Shown: positions 1 to 5,428, numbered from the stretch's first letter. The stretch: DNA of 5,560 nucleotides from Planctomycetota bacterium (GCA_026692885.1 JAPLNJ010001147.1:1-5560), one strand, 5' to 3'. The notes: a model not told the origin generated them from the letters alone. Program-made: numbers and translations.

Positions 1-47
1 GGACGGGACCAGCTAGCAGTGACGGCATTTCGCAGTGTTACGATCAA
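1..47 (+). repeat. Right-hand end of dispersed palindromic repeat (copy A, truncated by window edge)
   Basis: These 47 bases recur at 1549-1595 with a single mismatch (C at 13, T at 1561). In copy B that segment is the right end of a complete element, so this is the right end of another copy whose body lies upstream of the window. It ends in GCATTTCGCAGTGTTACGAT followed by CAA, the imperfect reverse complement of the left ends at 1372 and 5429. Similarity stops abruptly at base 47, which marks the element boundary. No coding potential is evident. It lies about 200 bases upstream of the thioredoxin-like gene. Confidence 0.85.
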
Positions 48-110
48 AGCCTGCTAGCCGCACCATTACGATCGGCAGGATCCGCAAAAACGGAAAAAGT
101 CTTTCTTTCG

Positions 111-137
111 TTGCCACCGGTAGCCGACATGTATAGG
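111..137 (+). promoter_or_regulatory. Weak candidate promoter for the thioredoxin-like lipoprotein gene
   Basis: A TTGCCA box (111-116, five of six matches to TTGACA) is followed after 15 bases by TATAGG (132-137, four of six matches to TATAAT). The spacer is shorter than the optimal 17, and this would leave a leader of about 105 bases. The rest of the 48-247 leader is GC-rich and shows no other convincing signal. It is only a candidate from hexamer resemblance. Confidence 0.22.
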
Positions 138-247
138 CAGGCAATTTGCTTTCGTCCGCCCTTCGCTGCGCCGACGGACCACCCGCCACGGCGGCCACGG
201 CCGCAGATTGAACGCACACCTTGAATCCGCCGTGAAAGGTCCCAAGA

Positions 248-841
248 ATGCCTACCTGCAGGACTTGGCGTGTTGTCGCTGCCAGTGCCATCGGGGTCTG
301 CCTGCTTGGCTGCAGTGCCAAGAACTGGCATGGACTGCTGGCCGAGAAGCCGCCCATGCTTCAATCCGGGTTGCAGCCGGTCCCGAAGCAGTGGCGTGAG
401 CATACCCAAGGCTTGCCGTTCGTGATCGGTTACCAGAAGGGACTGGAACTGGCTCAGGCACAGGGCAAGCCTGCCATGATGTTCGTGACCACCACGTGGT
501 GCGGGTGGTGCAAGCGACTTTCTCAAGAGAGTCTCAACGACGCGGAAGTCCGGGATCTGCTGGAAAATTTCGTCTGCGTGATTGTCGATGGCGACACCGA
601 GCAAGAGGCCAAGTCGCAGCTTGGTGCGAGCGAGAGCTATCCGGACATCCTGTTTGTGTCGCCCTCTGGCGAACGGCTCTCGGAGTGCAGCGGGTATAAG
701 CCGGTGAATGAATTCAAGCCCATCGTGCAGGCGGCCCTGCAGCGGGTCCGAAACGCGGACCGTTACGGACCCTTGGTCCTTGACGGCCAGCGGGATGTCC
801 CCCCCCACGCCTCGGACCCACTGCATCCCGGAATGCTCTAG
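248..841 (+). CDS. Thioredoxin-fold lipoprotein with CGWC active site
   Basis: A 197-residue exported thiol-disulfide protein. Residues 1-22 form a lipoprotein signal: basic residues at R5 and R8, a hydrophobic stretch, then lipobox L19-L20-G21-C22, so it should be lipid-anchored at C22 on the outer face of the cytoplasmic membrane or in the periplasm. A thioredoxin-like domain spans about 60-168, with a TTWCGWCKR active site (C85 and C88) and a candidate cis-proline in SYPD (P132). This resembles Thioredoxin_7/DsbD-gamma-like proteins that reduce or oxidise envelope cysteines, but the partner is unknown. The ATG start is supported by GAAAGG (234-239), eight bases upstream. The tail after about residue 170 is not part of the fold, is Pro/Asp-rich and is encoded across a run of eight Cs (799-806). 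The TAG stop lies in the left end of the adjacent MITE-like element. The fold is certain; the role is general. Confidence 0.9.
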   Translation: MPTCRTWRVVAASAIGVCLLGCSAKNWHGLLAEKPPMLQSGLQPVPKQWREHTQGLPFVIGYQKGLELAQAQGKPAMMFVTTTWCGWCKRLSQESLNDAEVRDLLENFVCVIVDGDTEQEAKSQLGASESYPDILFVSPSGERLSECSGYKPVNEFKPIVQAALQRVRNADRYGPLVLDGQRDVPPHASDPLHPGML

Positions 842-969
842 TGCTTTGTCAAGGCTTAATCTTGGGGTGACCGATGCGGTGGCGTAAGCTTCCAGCTTGC
901 GTTTGACGCGATGCATCGAAAGGCAAGCAGGATGCTTACCCCACTTTCTTAGCCTTGACAAAGCACTAG
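838..969. mobile_element. MITE-like inverted-repeat element, 132 bp, no transposase
   Basis: The ends are a perfect 19-bp inverted repeat: CTAGTGCTTTGTCAAGGCT at 838-856 and its exact complement at 951-969. A second pair lies inside, 884-900 against 923-939, matching at 15 of 17 positions, around a CGATGCATCG palindrome at 909-918. The whole unit could fold into one long branched hairpin. It has no room for a gene. Both outer ends carry CTAG. This is what insertion into a TA or CTAG target with TA duplication would leave, a habit of the IS630/Tc1-mariner superfamily, so it may be a non-autonomous relative; that assignment is an inference. It overlaps the stop codon of the thioredoxin-like gene and could act as a transcript-end hairpin for it. 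Confidence 0.75.
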
Positions 970-996
970 GCCGTCCGCGTGAATCACGATCCCTGG

Positions 997-1026
997 TTGT
1001 AGACGCACCGCTGGCTGTGATAGAAT
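997..1026 (+). promoter_or_regulatory. Candidate promoter with extended -10 for the DUF350 gene
   Basis: TAGAAT (1021-1026) matches the -10 consensus at five of six positions and is preceded by TGA (1018-1020), giving an extended -10. A weak -35, TTGTAG (997-1002), lies 18 bases upstream. Transcription would start near 1033, leaving about 40 bases before the ATG at 1075. Lying just downstream of the MITE-like element, it would let the DUF350 gene be transcribed independently of the thioredoxin gene. Confidence 0.35.
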
Positions 1027-1074
1027 CCCTGCCGCGGCGTCTGGTCACTCTTCCCTCGCGGAAAGGCTTGCGGC

Positions 1075-1326
1075 ATGGGCTGGTTACTTGCTCAAGAGTT
1101 TATCGAGAAGCCTTGGTATTCCAACCTCTGGCCGGGCATAGCCGCCGCGGGCGTCTATGGGCTGGTCGGAATTGTCCTGCTACTGCTGGGTTACTGGTTA
1201 TTCGACCTGATCACCCCCCAGATAGACGTGCAGAAGGAATTGACGGACAAGAACGTGGCGGTGGCCATCGTGGTCGCGGCGCTGCTGTTGGGTATCGCCT
1301 ACGTCGCGGCCCACGTGGTGCAGTAA
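1075..1326 (+). CDS. DUF350 family small membrane protein (YjfL-like, single unit)
   Basis: An 83-residue inner-membrane protein with two predicted helices, about 21-46 and 60-82. They are joined by a short polar loop containing the family-typical FDLITPQIDVQKEL segment and then KNVAVAIV. Those motifs are what I recognise as DUF350 (Pfam PF03994). E. coli YjfL carries two such units and four helices, so this is a half-length form that would need to dimerise to match it. The biochemical function of the family is unknown. The ATG is supported by GAAAGG (1061-1066) eight bases upstream, the same arrangement as the thioredoxin-like gene. The gene reads towards the lipoprotein and ATP-grasp genes, as yjfL does towards yjfM-yjfC. 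Here a repeat element occupies the gap, so co-transcription is uncertain. Confidence 0.85.
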   Translation: MGWLLAQEFIEKPWYSNLWPGIAAAGVYGLVGIVLLLLGYWLFDLITPQIDVQKELTDKNVAVAIVVAALLLGIAYVAAHVVQ

Positions 1327-1371
1327 GTGAACCGGCGGCACGTCGGAGAGGGGCGGGATGTGGGGCAGGCC

Positions 1372-1595
1372 TTGATCATAACGTTGCGAAATGCTAGCAG
1401 TGTCATGATCGTCCCGAAGAAGCTCCCGACGTAAGGCGGTGAGAGTGCTCCCGCCCTGTGCCTAACCCGGAGCCCCATATCCGACCGGCCCGACTCTCTG
1501 GCTGCCCGCCGCCTCCGGCGGCGGGCAGCCAGAGAGTCGGGAGAACTCGGACGGGACCAGTTAGCAGTGACGGCATTTCGCAGTGTTACGATCAA
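1372..1595 (+). repeat. Complete dispersed palindromic element (copy B)
   Basis: This 224-bp unit fills most of the 332-base gap between the DUF350 and lipoprotein genes. Its ends are imperfect inverted repeats, 1372-1394 (TTGATCATAACGTTGCGAAA followed by TGC) against 1573-1595, with 20 of 23 positions complementary. A TAGCAGTG octamer sits just inside each end as a direct repeat (1395-1402 and 1562-1569). The left end, with four flanking bases (1368-1390), is identical to 5425-5447. The right end (1549-1595) is 46/47 identical to 1-47. The interior holds a strong hairpin (1489-1541) and a further complementary pair, CTCCCGAC (1423-1430) with GTCGGGAG (1536-1543). No ORF with protein-like features is seen inside. 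It is probably a non-autonomous mobile or REP/MITE-type repeat, with family unknown. Confidence 0.75.
1489..1541. repeat. Perfect 25-bp stem hairpin in the core of copy B
   Basis: Bases 1489-1513 are exactly complementary to 1517-1541, with only TCC (1514-1516) as the loop. The stem is very GC-rich, with CTGCCCGCCGCC against GGCGGCGGGCAG next to the loop. No T-run follows on the plus strand (the next bases are AGAACTCGG), so it is not a classical intrinsic terminator. It could still slow polymerase or protect an RNA 3' end between the DUF350 and lipoprotein genes. The stem sequence is unrelated to the hairpin in copy C. Confidence 0.9.
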
Positions 1596-1658
1596 CGATG
1601 AGGGGCAGAGAATCAGGCCGTTCATTACTCCATTCACCCCATCCTCACGGAACTCTCG

Positions 1659-2102
1659 GTGAACCGCCTTACCAAAGAGATCGGCTTGGTGCTCATCACC
1701 TCGTCGCTGATGCTCCCGGGCTGTTACGGTCATCCGCAACCGCAGCGCTATGAGTTTGCGAAAGAGAAGGATCGGCTCCGGGCGGAGAAAGAAGATCCCG
1801 GCGAAGACGTCGGAGGGGGCGGGGATTTCGGTGACACTAACTCCCCCGACACCTCTGCCACGCCCGGAAGCACCCCTTCTCAACCGTCCACCCATCGCGG
1901 CGGGCACATTCCGATTTTCATCCCACTGGGCGGCGGTTCCCGCGGCACCTCATCCGGCCCCGCCACCAGCAGCGGGTTCCGCCCGGGGCCTGCCACCAGT
2001 TCCGGCTCACGCTCGACAGCCATGTCGAGCGGGGGCACATCGAGCGTGGGCAGTTCCGCCCGCGGCGGGTTCGGTGCGACGGGACACGGAGTCTCTTCCT
2101 GA
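1659..2102 (+). CDS. Small Ser/Gly-rich lipoprotein, probable YjfM/YgiB (DUF1190)-like
   Basis: A 147-residue predicted lipoprotein starting at GTG. The start is chosen because it gives a proper signal: N3-R4... context with R3 and K6, a hydrophobic stretch, and lipobox L19-P20-G21-C22. The next in-frame ATG (residue 18) would destroy it. Only a weak GGA (1649-1651) serves as ribosome site. After C22 comes a charged segment (33-50), a Gly/Asp/Ser/Thr linker, a short hydrophobic motif HIPIFIPLGGG (83-93), and a low-complexity tail with PATSSG twice (101-106, 111-116). It ends near RGGFG (135-139). An RGGFG segment near the C-terminus is, from memory, also found in E. coli YgiB. With the ATP-grasp gene immediately downstream, this suggests a DUF1190-type partner; overall similarity is too low to be certain by eye. 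Its stop overlaps the next start as TGATG, implying translational coupling. It may be a substrate or anchor for the ligase; this is speculation. Confidence 0.75.
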   Translation: MNRLTKEIGLVLITSSLMLPGCYGHPQPQRYEFAKEKDRLRAEKEDPGEDVGGGGDFGDTNSPDTSATPGSTPSQPSTHRGGHIPIFIPLGGGSRGTSSGPATSSGFRPGPATSSGSRSTAMSSGGTSSVGSSARGGFGATGHGVSS

Positions 2103-3229
2103 TGTTGCGGCGCCGCATCCAGCCCCGACCCGATTGGCAGCAGACTGTCGAGTCGCAGGGACTGCACTACCACACGCTCGACGGGGTGCCCTACTGGGAC
2201 GAGAGCGCCTACTACGAGTTTACCGCCGCCGAGATCGACCGGCTTGAAGAAGCCACGTATGCCTTGGACAAGATGTGCCTGGCCGCCGTCCAGCACGTGA
2301 TCGATAACGACCTGTTTGACCGGTTCCTGATCCCGACCGAGTACCGCGATTTCATTCGCCAGTCGTGGGATCGCGACACGCACACGATTTACGGGCGGTT
2401 CGACCTGGCCTACGACGGCCACTTCACACCGAAGCTTCTGGAGTACAACGCCGACACACCCACGGCCTTGTTGGAGGCGGCCGTCGTGCAATGGTTCTGG
2501 CTCCAGGACCGGTTTCCCGGCTCGCAGCAATTCAACGCGATCCATGAGCGGCTGCTGGAGGTGTTCCGGACGCTACGCGAAGAAAGCGCCGAGCGGTTCT
2601 ATTTCGCAGCCCTGGCGGAGTGCCTGGAAGATTACATGACGGTCAATTACCTCCGCGACGTGGCGATCCAGTCCGGTTTCGAGACGGAGTGTCTGAACAT
2701 GGAGGACCTCGGCTGGCACGCGGGCCGCGGCGTATTCACGGATCGGCAGGAGCGCGAAATCCGCTGTTGCTTCAAGCTCTACCCCTGGGAATGGCTCCAG
2801 CGCGAGCAGTTTGGGCCCCACTTGCTCCAGTCGCGGTGTCGCTGGTTCGAGCCGCCGTGGAAGGCCCTGCTGAGCAACAAGGCGATTCTGCCCGTGTTGT
2901 GGGACTTGTATCCGCGGAATCCCTATCTGCTGGCCGCCTCCTTCGAACCGCTGGCCGGTGGCAACTACGTGAAGAAACCGATCCTAGGCCGCGAGGGGGC
3001 GAACGTCCAGATCTACGAGCACGGCAAGCTTTCTCTGGCCACCGAGGGGCCGTACGACGGGCCGGCCATCTACCAGCAGACCTGGCCCCTGCCGCGGTTC
3101 GAACAGAAGTTCTTCCCGGTCATCGGCAGTTGGATCGTGAACGGCTGGGCGTGCGGCATCGGCATCCGCGAGGATGAAAGCCGGATCACCGGCAACCTCA
3201 GCCGCTTCGTTCCGCACTTGTTCTCCTGA
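2102..3229 (+). CDS. Glutathionylspermidine synthase-like ATP-grasp ligase (YgiC/YjfC family)
   Basis: A 375-residue cytoplasmic protein with no signal or membrane helix, covering the whole GSP_synth domain (PF03738). Visible landmarks are YGRFDLAYD (97-105, with R99 and D101), LLEYNADTPT (112-121, with E114 and N116) and YVKKPILGREGANV (289-302, Lys and Gly-rich ATP-binding region), then NLSRFVPH (365-372) at the C-terminus. In the E. coli Gss synthetase domain an Arg-x-Asp pair and a Glu-x-Asn pair hold substrate and Mg2+, and both patterns are present here, so the enzyme is probably active. There is no amidase domain, as in YgiC/YjfC. Family chemistry is ATP-dependent amide-bond formation through an acyl-phosphate. 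True substrates of YgiC/YjfC-type proteins are not established, so glutathionylspermidine synthesis should not be assumed. The ATG overlaps the upstream stop by one base, so the pair is an operon. Length is close to E. coli YgiC (about 386). Confidence 0.92.
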   Translation: MLRRRIQPRPDWQQTVESQGLHYHTLDGVPYWDESAYYEFTAAEIDRLEEATYALDKMCLAAVQHVIDNDLFDRFLIPTEYRDFIRQSWDRDTHTIYGRFDLAYDGHFTPKLLEYNADTPTALLEAAVVQWFWLQDRFPGSQQFNAIHERLLEVFRTLREESAERFYFAALAECLEDYMTVNYLRDVAIQSGFETECLNMEDLGWHAGRGVFTDRQEREIRCCFKLYPWEWLQREQFGPHLLQSRCRWFEPPWKALLSNKAILPVLWDLYPRNPYLLAASFEPLAGGNYVKKPILGREGANVQIYEHGKLSLATEGPYDGPAIYQQTWPLPRFEQKFFPVIGSWIVNGWACGIGIREDESRITGNLSRFVPHLFS

Positions 3230-3256
3230 ATAGGAATCCGTCGTAGTTGCACAGGG

Positions 3257-3370
3257 TTTCTCACCCGCTACATCGAGAAGTACGGCACGGGCACGCTGAC
3301 AATGATCTGCAAGAGCGTCGAGCAGGCGTTGTCCGAGCCGGATTTCCAACAGTGCGGCGGCGAATTCGTC
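3257..3370 (+). pseudogene. Headless remnant of a RecG-like/AlbA-type ATP-binding regulator
   Basis: In the gap between the ligase and the LRR gene, one plus-strand frame reads FLTRYIEKYGTGTLTMI, then about six residues, then ALSEPDFQQ and GGEFV. This matches the pattern I know from the C-terminal part (HATPase_c_4 region) of predicted ATP-dependent DNA helicase RecG-like or AlbA_2/Schlafen-type proteins, RYIEKxGTGTxxMI...GLPEPxF...GGxFV. Only about 38 codons remain. There is no start codon, AlbA domain or ATPase core upstream, because the ligase gene occupies that space. The frame continues without similarity to a TAA at 3440-3442 and overlaps the LRR gene. It is also in frame with the ligase TGA at 3227-3229, which I take as coincidence. 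It looks like debris from an earlier insertion or deletion. Confidence 0.6.
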
Positions 3371-3380
3371 GGTCCTCACG

Positions 3381-3944
3381 TTATCGTTCGATTCTGCAGT
3401 TCGGCAAGGCAGACTGGAGTTGTTGGACGCCCTCGTCCGTAACCCTGGTGCCGCGCAGGACAAGCTCTCGCAGCTGGGTCAGGCCCTGGAGGTGTTTCAG
3501 CCCAGCGTCCGTGATCTGGGTATCCGACAAATTCAGTCGCTGCAACCGCGACAGACTTCGCACGTGCGCGAGTCCGGCGTCGGTGGCCGGACCGCCCACG
3601 AAGTCCAGCCGGCGCAACTCGGTCAACTCCTTGGCTGATTCCATCGAGCCATCGTTGAAGGCCACCAGGCTGACGGCGGTGCGGAAAAAGTCGTCGCCCA
3701 ACAGATTTCGCAGCCATCGGGGGACGTGTGAACTTGGGGGTCCGGCCGCAAAATCAGCCGCGTCATCGTCAAAACCAACCACCCCGCTCAGGTTGGTAAT
3801 CGACGTCACCGCCGTCCGCTGCCGCCGTGCCTGCTGCCGCTTATGCGAGAACCACCCCAGGCCGCTGCCCACCAACAGCATCACGATCAGCAGCGTCCGC
3901 AGGCTGTACTGGAACCGGCGGCGACAGGGTTGGGGATCGGTCAT
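3381..3944 (-). CDS. Membrane-anchored leucine-rich-repeat protein
   Basis: A 187-residue protein. The N-terminus is cytoplasmic and basic (R8-R10), followed by one membrane helix (about 15-32, SLRTLLIVMLLVGSGLGW) and a second basic patch (HKRQQARRQR, 34-43). After an unassigned region (45-105) come three leucine-rich repeats of about 23 residues at 108-131, 132-154 and 155-178, each with the pattern LxxLxxLxLxxTxITDxGLxxL. LRRs usually bind other proteins; no partner is evident. The RRRFQYSLRTLLIVMLLVG start is a type I associate with Pirellulales. The ATG at 3944 is preferred because this helix follows at once. The frame stays open upstream to 4211 but that stretch overlaps the esterase gene and is Arg/Gln-rich, without protein-like features. 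No Shine-Dalgarno is visible. It lies 110 bases downstream of the esterase on the same strand and converges with the ligase gene. Confidence 0.87.
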   Translation of the reverse strand: MTDPQPCRRRFQYSLRTLLIVMLLVGSGLGWFSHKRQQARRQRTAVTSITNLSGVVGFDDDAADFAAGPPSSHVPRWLRNLLGDDFFRTAVSLVAFNDGSMESAKELTELRRLDFVGGPATDAGLAHVRSLSRLQRLNLSDTQITDAGLKHLQGLTQLRELVLRGTRVTDEGVQQLQSALPNCRIER

Positions 3945-3950
3945 GTCAGC

Positions 3951-3979
3951 AGTATAGCCGACCCCGCCGTCGGCTTGAA
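3951..3979 (-). promoter_or_regulatory. Candidate promoter giving a leaderless LRR mRNA
   Basis: Read on the minus strand, TATACT (3956-3951) matches the -10 consensus at four of six positions, including TA and the final T. Only GCTGAC separates it from the ATG at 3944, so transcription starting seven bases downstream would begin on the A of the start codon. A weak TTCAAG (3979-3974) sits 17 bases upstream in the -35 position. The lack of any Shine-Dalgarno before this gene fits a leaderless transcript, but the hexamers alone are weak evidence. Confidence 0.28.
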
Positions 3980-3981
3980 GA

Positions 3982-4019
3982 GCGGGCACCCGCCCGCAGC
4001 TTGCGAGGAACCCGCAAGC
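3982..4019 (-). terminator. Two small hairpins after the esterase gene, possible terminator
   Basis: In the 110-base gap between the esterase stop (4055) and the LRR start, GCTTGCG (3999-4005) pairs with CGCAAGC (4013-4019) around a 7-base loop, and GCGGG (3982-3986) pairs with CCCGC (3989-3993). They are 3' of the esterase on the minus strand. No run of U follows, so this would not be a standard intrinsic terminator; the structures may be incidental in GC-rich DNA. Confidence 0.2.
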
Positions 4020-4054
4020 GGTCTGCGCATTTCTGGTTCGGCCTTCATCGCGTC

Positions 4055-5365
4055 TTACTCGGTCTTCTTCCTGGCAATGTGTTCCGCGATGGCCGCCGCG
4101 GTCGCCTGCTGGTGTTTCGGCGAGACCGCGTGCCCCATCAACGGCTCGTTGACCATCTGCTTCTTGCCCGGCAGGTTGTTGTAGGTGGCGTAGACGCAGG
4201 TCGGGGGACAAACCGCGTCGATGAAGCCCACGCTAAACACGGCTTCGGCCTTCGATCGGGTCGCGAAATTCAGGCCGTCAAAGTAGCGGGCGACCTGCAG
4301 GATCTGCGGATCCGGTTTGCCGTCCTGATCCGGCACGAGTTTGGGCCAGCCGTTAATCTGGCCGATAACTCTTCCCGAATGGTCGCAGATGGCCGGCACG
4401 CCAGGGGAAATGAAGGTCACCCGGGAATCAAGGCCGGCCGCAGCGATCGACTGCCCACCCCCTTGGCTGGTCCCCTGGACAACGAGCACCCTGCCGTCCC
4501 ACTCTGGCTGACTGGTCAGAAACTCCAGGGCTCGCACCAGACGCAGGAACATGCCCAGGAAATAGCACTGTTCGCGATCTTCGCGGCCCGCCCGCTGGTA
4601 GTCCTTCAACTCGCCCCGTCCGAGTTCCTGATAGAACGCTTCCGGTCGGCCGTTGGGAATGCCGTGCGCGTTGATGTCCATCGCCAGGGCCTGGAACTGC
4701 TTGGCCGCGGAAACGGGGCCGCCGAGATTCGAGCCACGGACACCCGCTCCGTGCACCGAGAGGATCGCCGGCAGACTCTTCGGGACCGCACCGATCGGCC
4801 GAGCGAAGTAGCCCGAAACCGGCCGCGGCGCCACGCAGGGGATTTGGACGTCGAAGCTTTCGATCCCATCCACCGAGGACTTCACCGACGTGAGCGTAGG
4901 CTGCATGGGGACGGCCGCCAGCCGCGCCTTCTGGGCATTCCAGAAGGCATCGAAATCCTCCGGCACGGGCAGACTCGACGGAATCTTGAGCGGGTCGAAA
5001 CCGGCGGCGGCCACGGCGATCAGCGTCTGCTTATCCTTTTCCGTGTAGCTGACGCGGCAGCGTAGGAAGCCCGGTGCGGGCAAGGTCCCTTCCAGCACGC
5101 CTGCTCCGTTGTCGAGTTGCAGATTCTCCTGTCTGATCGGTGGCATGCCGTCTTTGTCCAACAGAACGGCGACCTGAGCAGCAGGGACCGGCTGGCCATC
5201 TCGCTTCAAACTAACCCGGAACTTGGCTTGCTCGCCGACCGCGTAGATGGCCTCGGGCCGGTCCGTGACGACCGACAGTTGGTAAGCCGGCTCGGCCGCC
5301 CGCACAGCGAGCAACGCAGCGAACAACCACATTCCCACACAGAAAGCTAACAGCCGGTGTCGCAT
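4055..5365 (-). CDS. Secreted CE7-type (acetyl xylan esterase / cephalosporin-C deacetylase-like) alpha/beta hydrolase
   Basis: A 436-residue exported hydrolase. Residues 1-24 form a Sec signal (basic RHR, hydrophobic core, AVRAA before E25). An N-terminal beta-rich region (about 27-120) resembles an Ig-like accessory domain. The alpha/beta-hydrolase domain of the AXE1/CE7 type (PF05448) follows at about 130-432. Catalytic Ser is S300 in GTSQGGG, Asp is D383 in GFIDAVCPPTCVYATYN, and His is H412 in MGHAVS. LSVHGAG (203-209) gives the oxyanion region. CE7 enzymes remove acetyl groups from xylo-oligosaccharides and cephalosporins, and many distant members act on other esters. The usual His-Glu is His-Ala here, so the substrate is uncertain. 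The start at 5365 is preferred: GGAG (5378-5375) lies nine bases upstream, whereas it touches the alternative ATG at 5374, which would add three residues. No glycoside hydrolase neighbour is in view. Confidence 0.9.
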   Translation of the reverse strand: MRHRLLAFCVGMWLFAALLAVRAAEPAYQLSVVTDRPEAIYAVGEQAKFRVSLKRDGQPVPAAQVAVLLDKDGMPPIRQENLQLDNGAGVLEGTLPAPGFLRCRVSYTEKDKQTLIAVAAAGFDPLKIPSSLPVPEDFDAFWNAQKARLAAVPMQPTLTSVKSSVDGIESFDVQIPCVAPRPVSGYFARPIGAVPKSLPAILSVHGAGVRGSNLGGPVSAAKQFQALAMDINAHGIPNGRPEAFYQELGRGELKDYQRAGREDREQCYFLGMFLRLVRALEFLTSQPEWDGRVLVVQGTSQGGGQSIAAAGLDSRVTFISPGVPAICDHSGRVIGQINGWPKLVPDQDGKPDPQILQVARYFDGLNFATRSKAEAVFSVGFIDAVCPPTCVYATYNNLPGKKQMVNEPLMGHAVSPKHQQATAAAIAEHIARKKTE

Positions 5366-5374
5366 GAGCAGCAT

Positions 5375-5378
5375 CTCC
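5375..5378 (-). promoter_or_regulatory. Shine-Dalgarno GGAG deciding the esterase start
   Basis: On the minus strand, GGAG at 5378-5375 is followed directly by ATGCTGCTC and then ATG at 5365. Nine bases of spacing suit the second ATG. The first ATG (5374) has none, so the ribosome should choose 5365. A T-run (TTTTT) precedes the site. Confidence 0.6.
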
Positions 5379-5428
5379 GAAAAAGGGTTGGGGTAGTACG
5401 GGGTGCCTGGTCCTGGCAGCAGTTGGCC

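Noticed and set aside
44..1048. Long open minus-strand frame of 334 codons opposite the thioredoxin gene and the MITE-like element
   Set aside because: It runs through an inverted-repeat element and opposite a gene with clear lipobox and CGWC motifs. Its product is Arg/His/Leu-rich without recognisable motifs, as expected for an antisense frame in GC-rich DNA.
1372..1595. Integron attC site and cassette array
   Set aside because: Conserved ends with variable palindromic cores resemble attC layout, but the ends lack a clean RYYYAAC/GTTRRRY pair, no integrase is present, the intervals hold several genes on both strands, and genes do not end tightly against the repeats.
1880..2545. Minus-strand open frame of 221 codons opposite the lipoprotein and ligase genes
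   Set aside because: The plus-strand ligase has several family motifs over the same bases. The antisense product shows no domain features.
2102..3229. True glutathionylspermidine synthetase/amidase (gsp)
   Set aside because: The protein has only the synthetase-like domain and lacks the N-terminal CHAP amidase. Its length and gene neighbours fit YgiC/YjfC, whose substrate is not established.
3247..3957. Plus-strand open frame of 236 codons opposite the LRR gene
   Set aside because: It is antisense to three clear LRRs and a membrane helix, its product is Arg/Ser-rich, and a different frame in its first part carries the RecG-like remnant.
3945..4211. N-terminal extension of the LRR protein up to an ATG at 4211
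   Set aside because: It would overlap the esterase coding end by more than 150 bases and would add a Gln/Arg-rich stretch before the membrane helix. The ATG at 3944 gives a normal N-terminus.
3827..5065. Plus-strand open frame of 412 codons opposite the esterase gene
   Set aside because: The opposite strand encodes a hydrolase with signal peptide and full catalytic triad. The plus-strand product is Arg-rich low complexity without domains.
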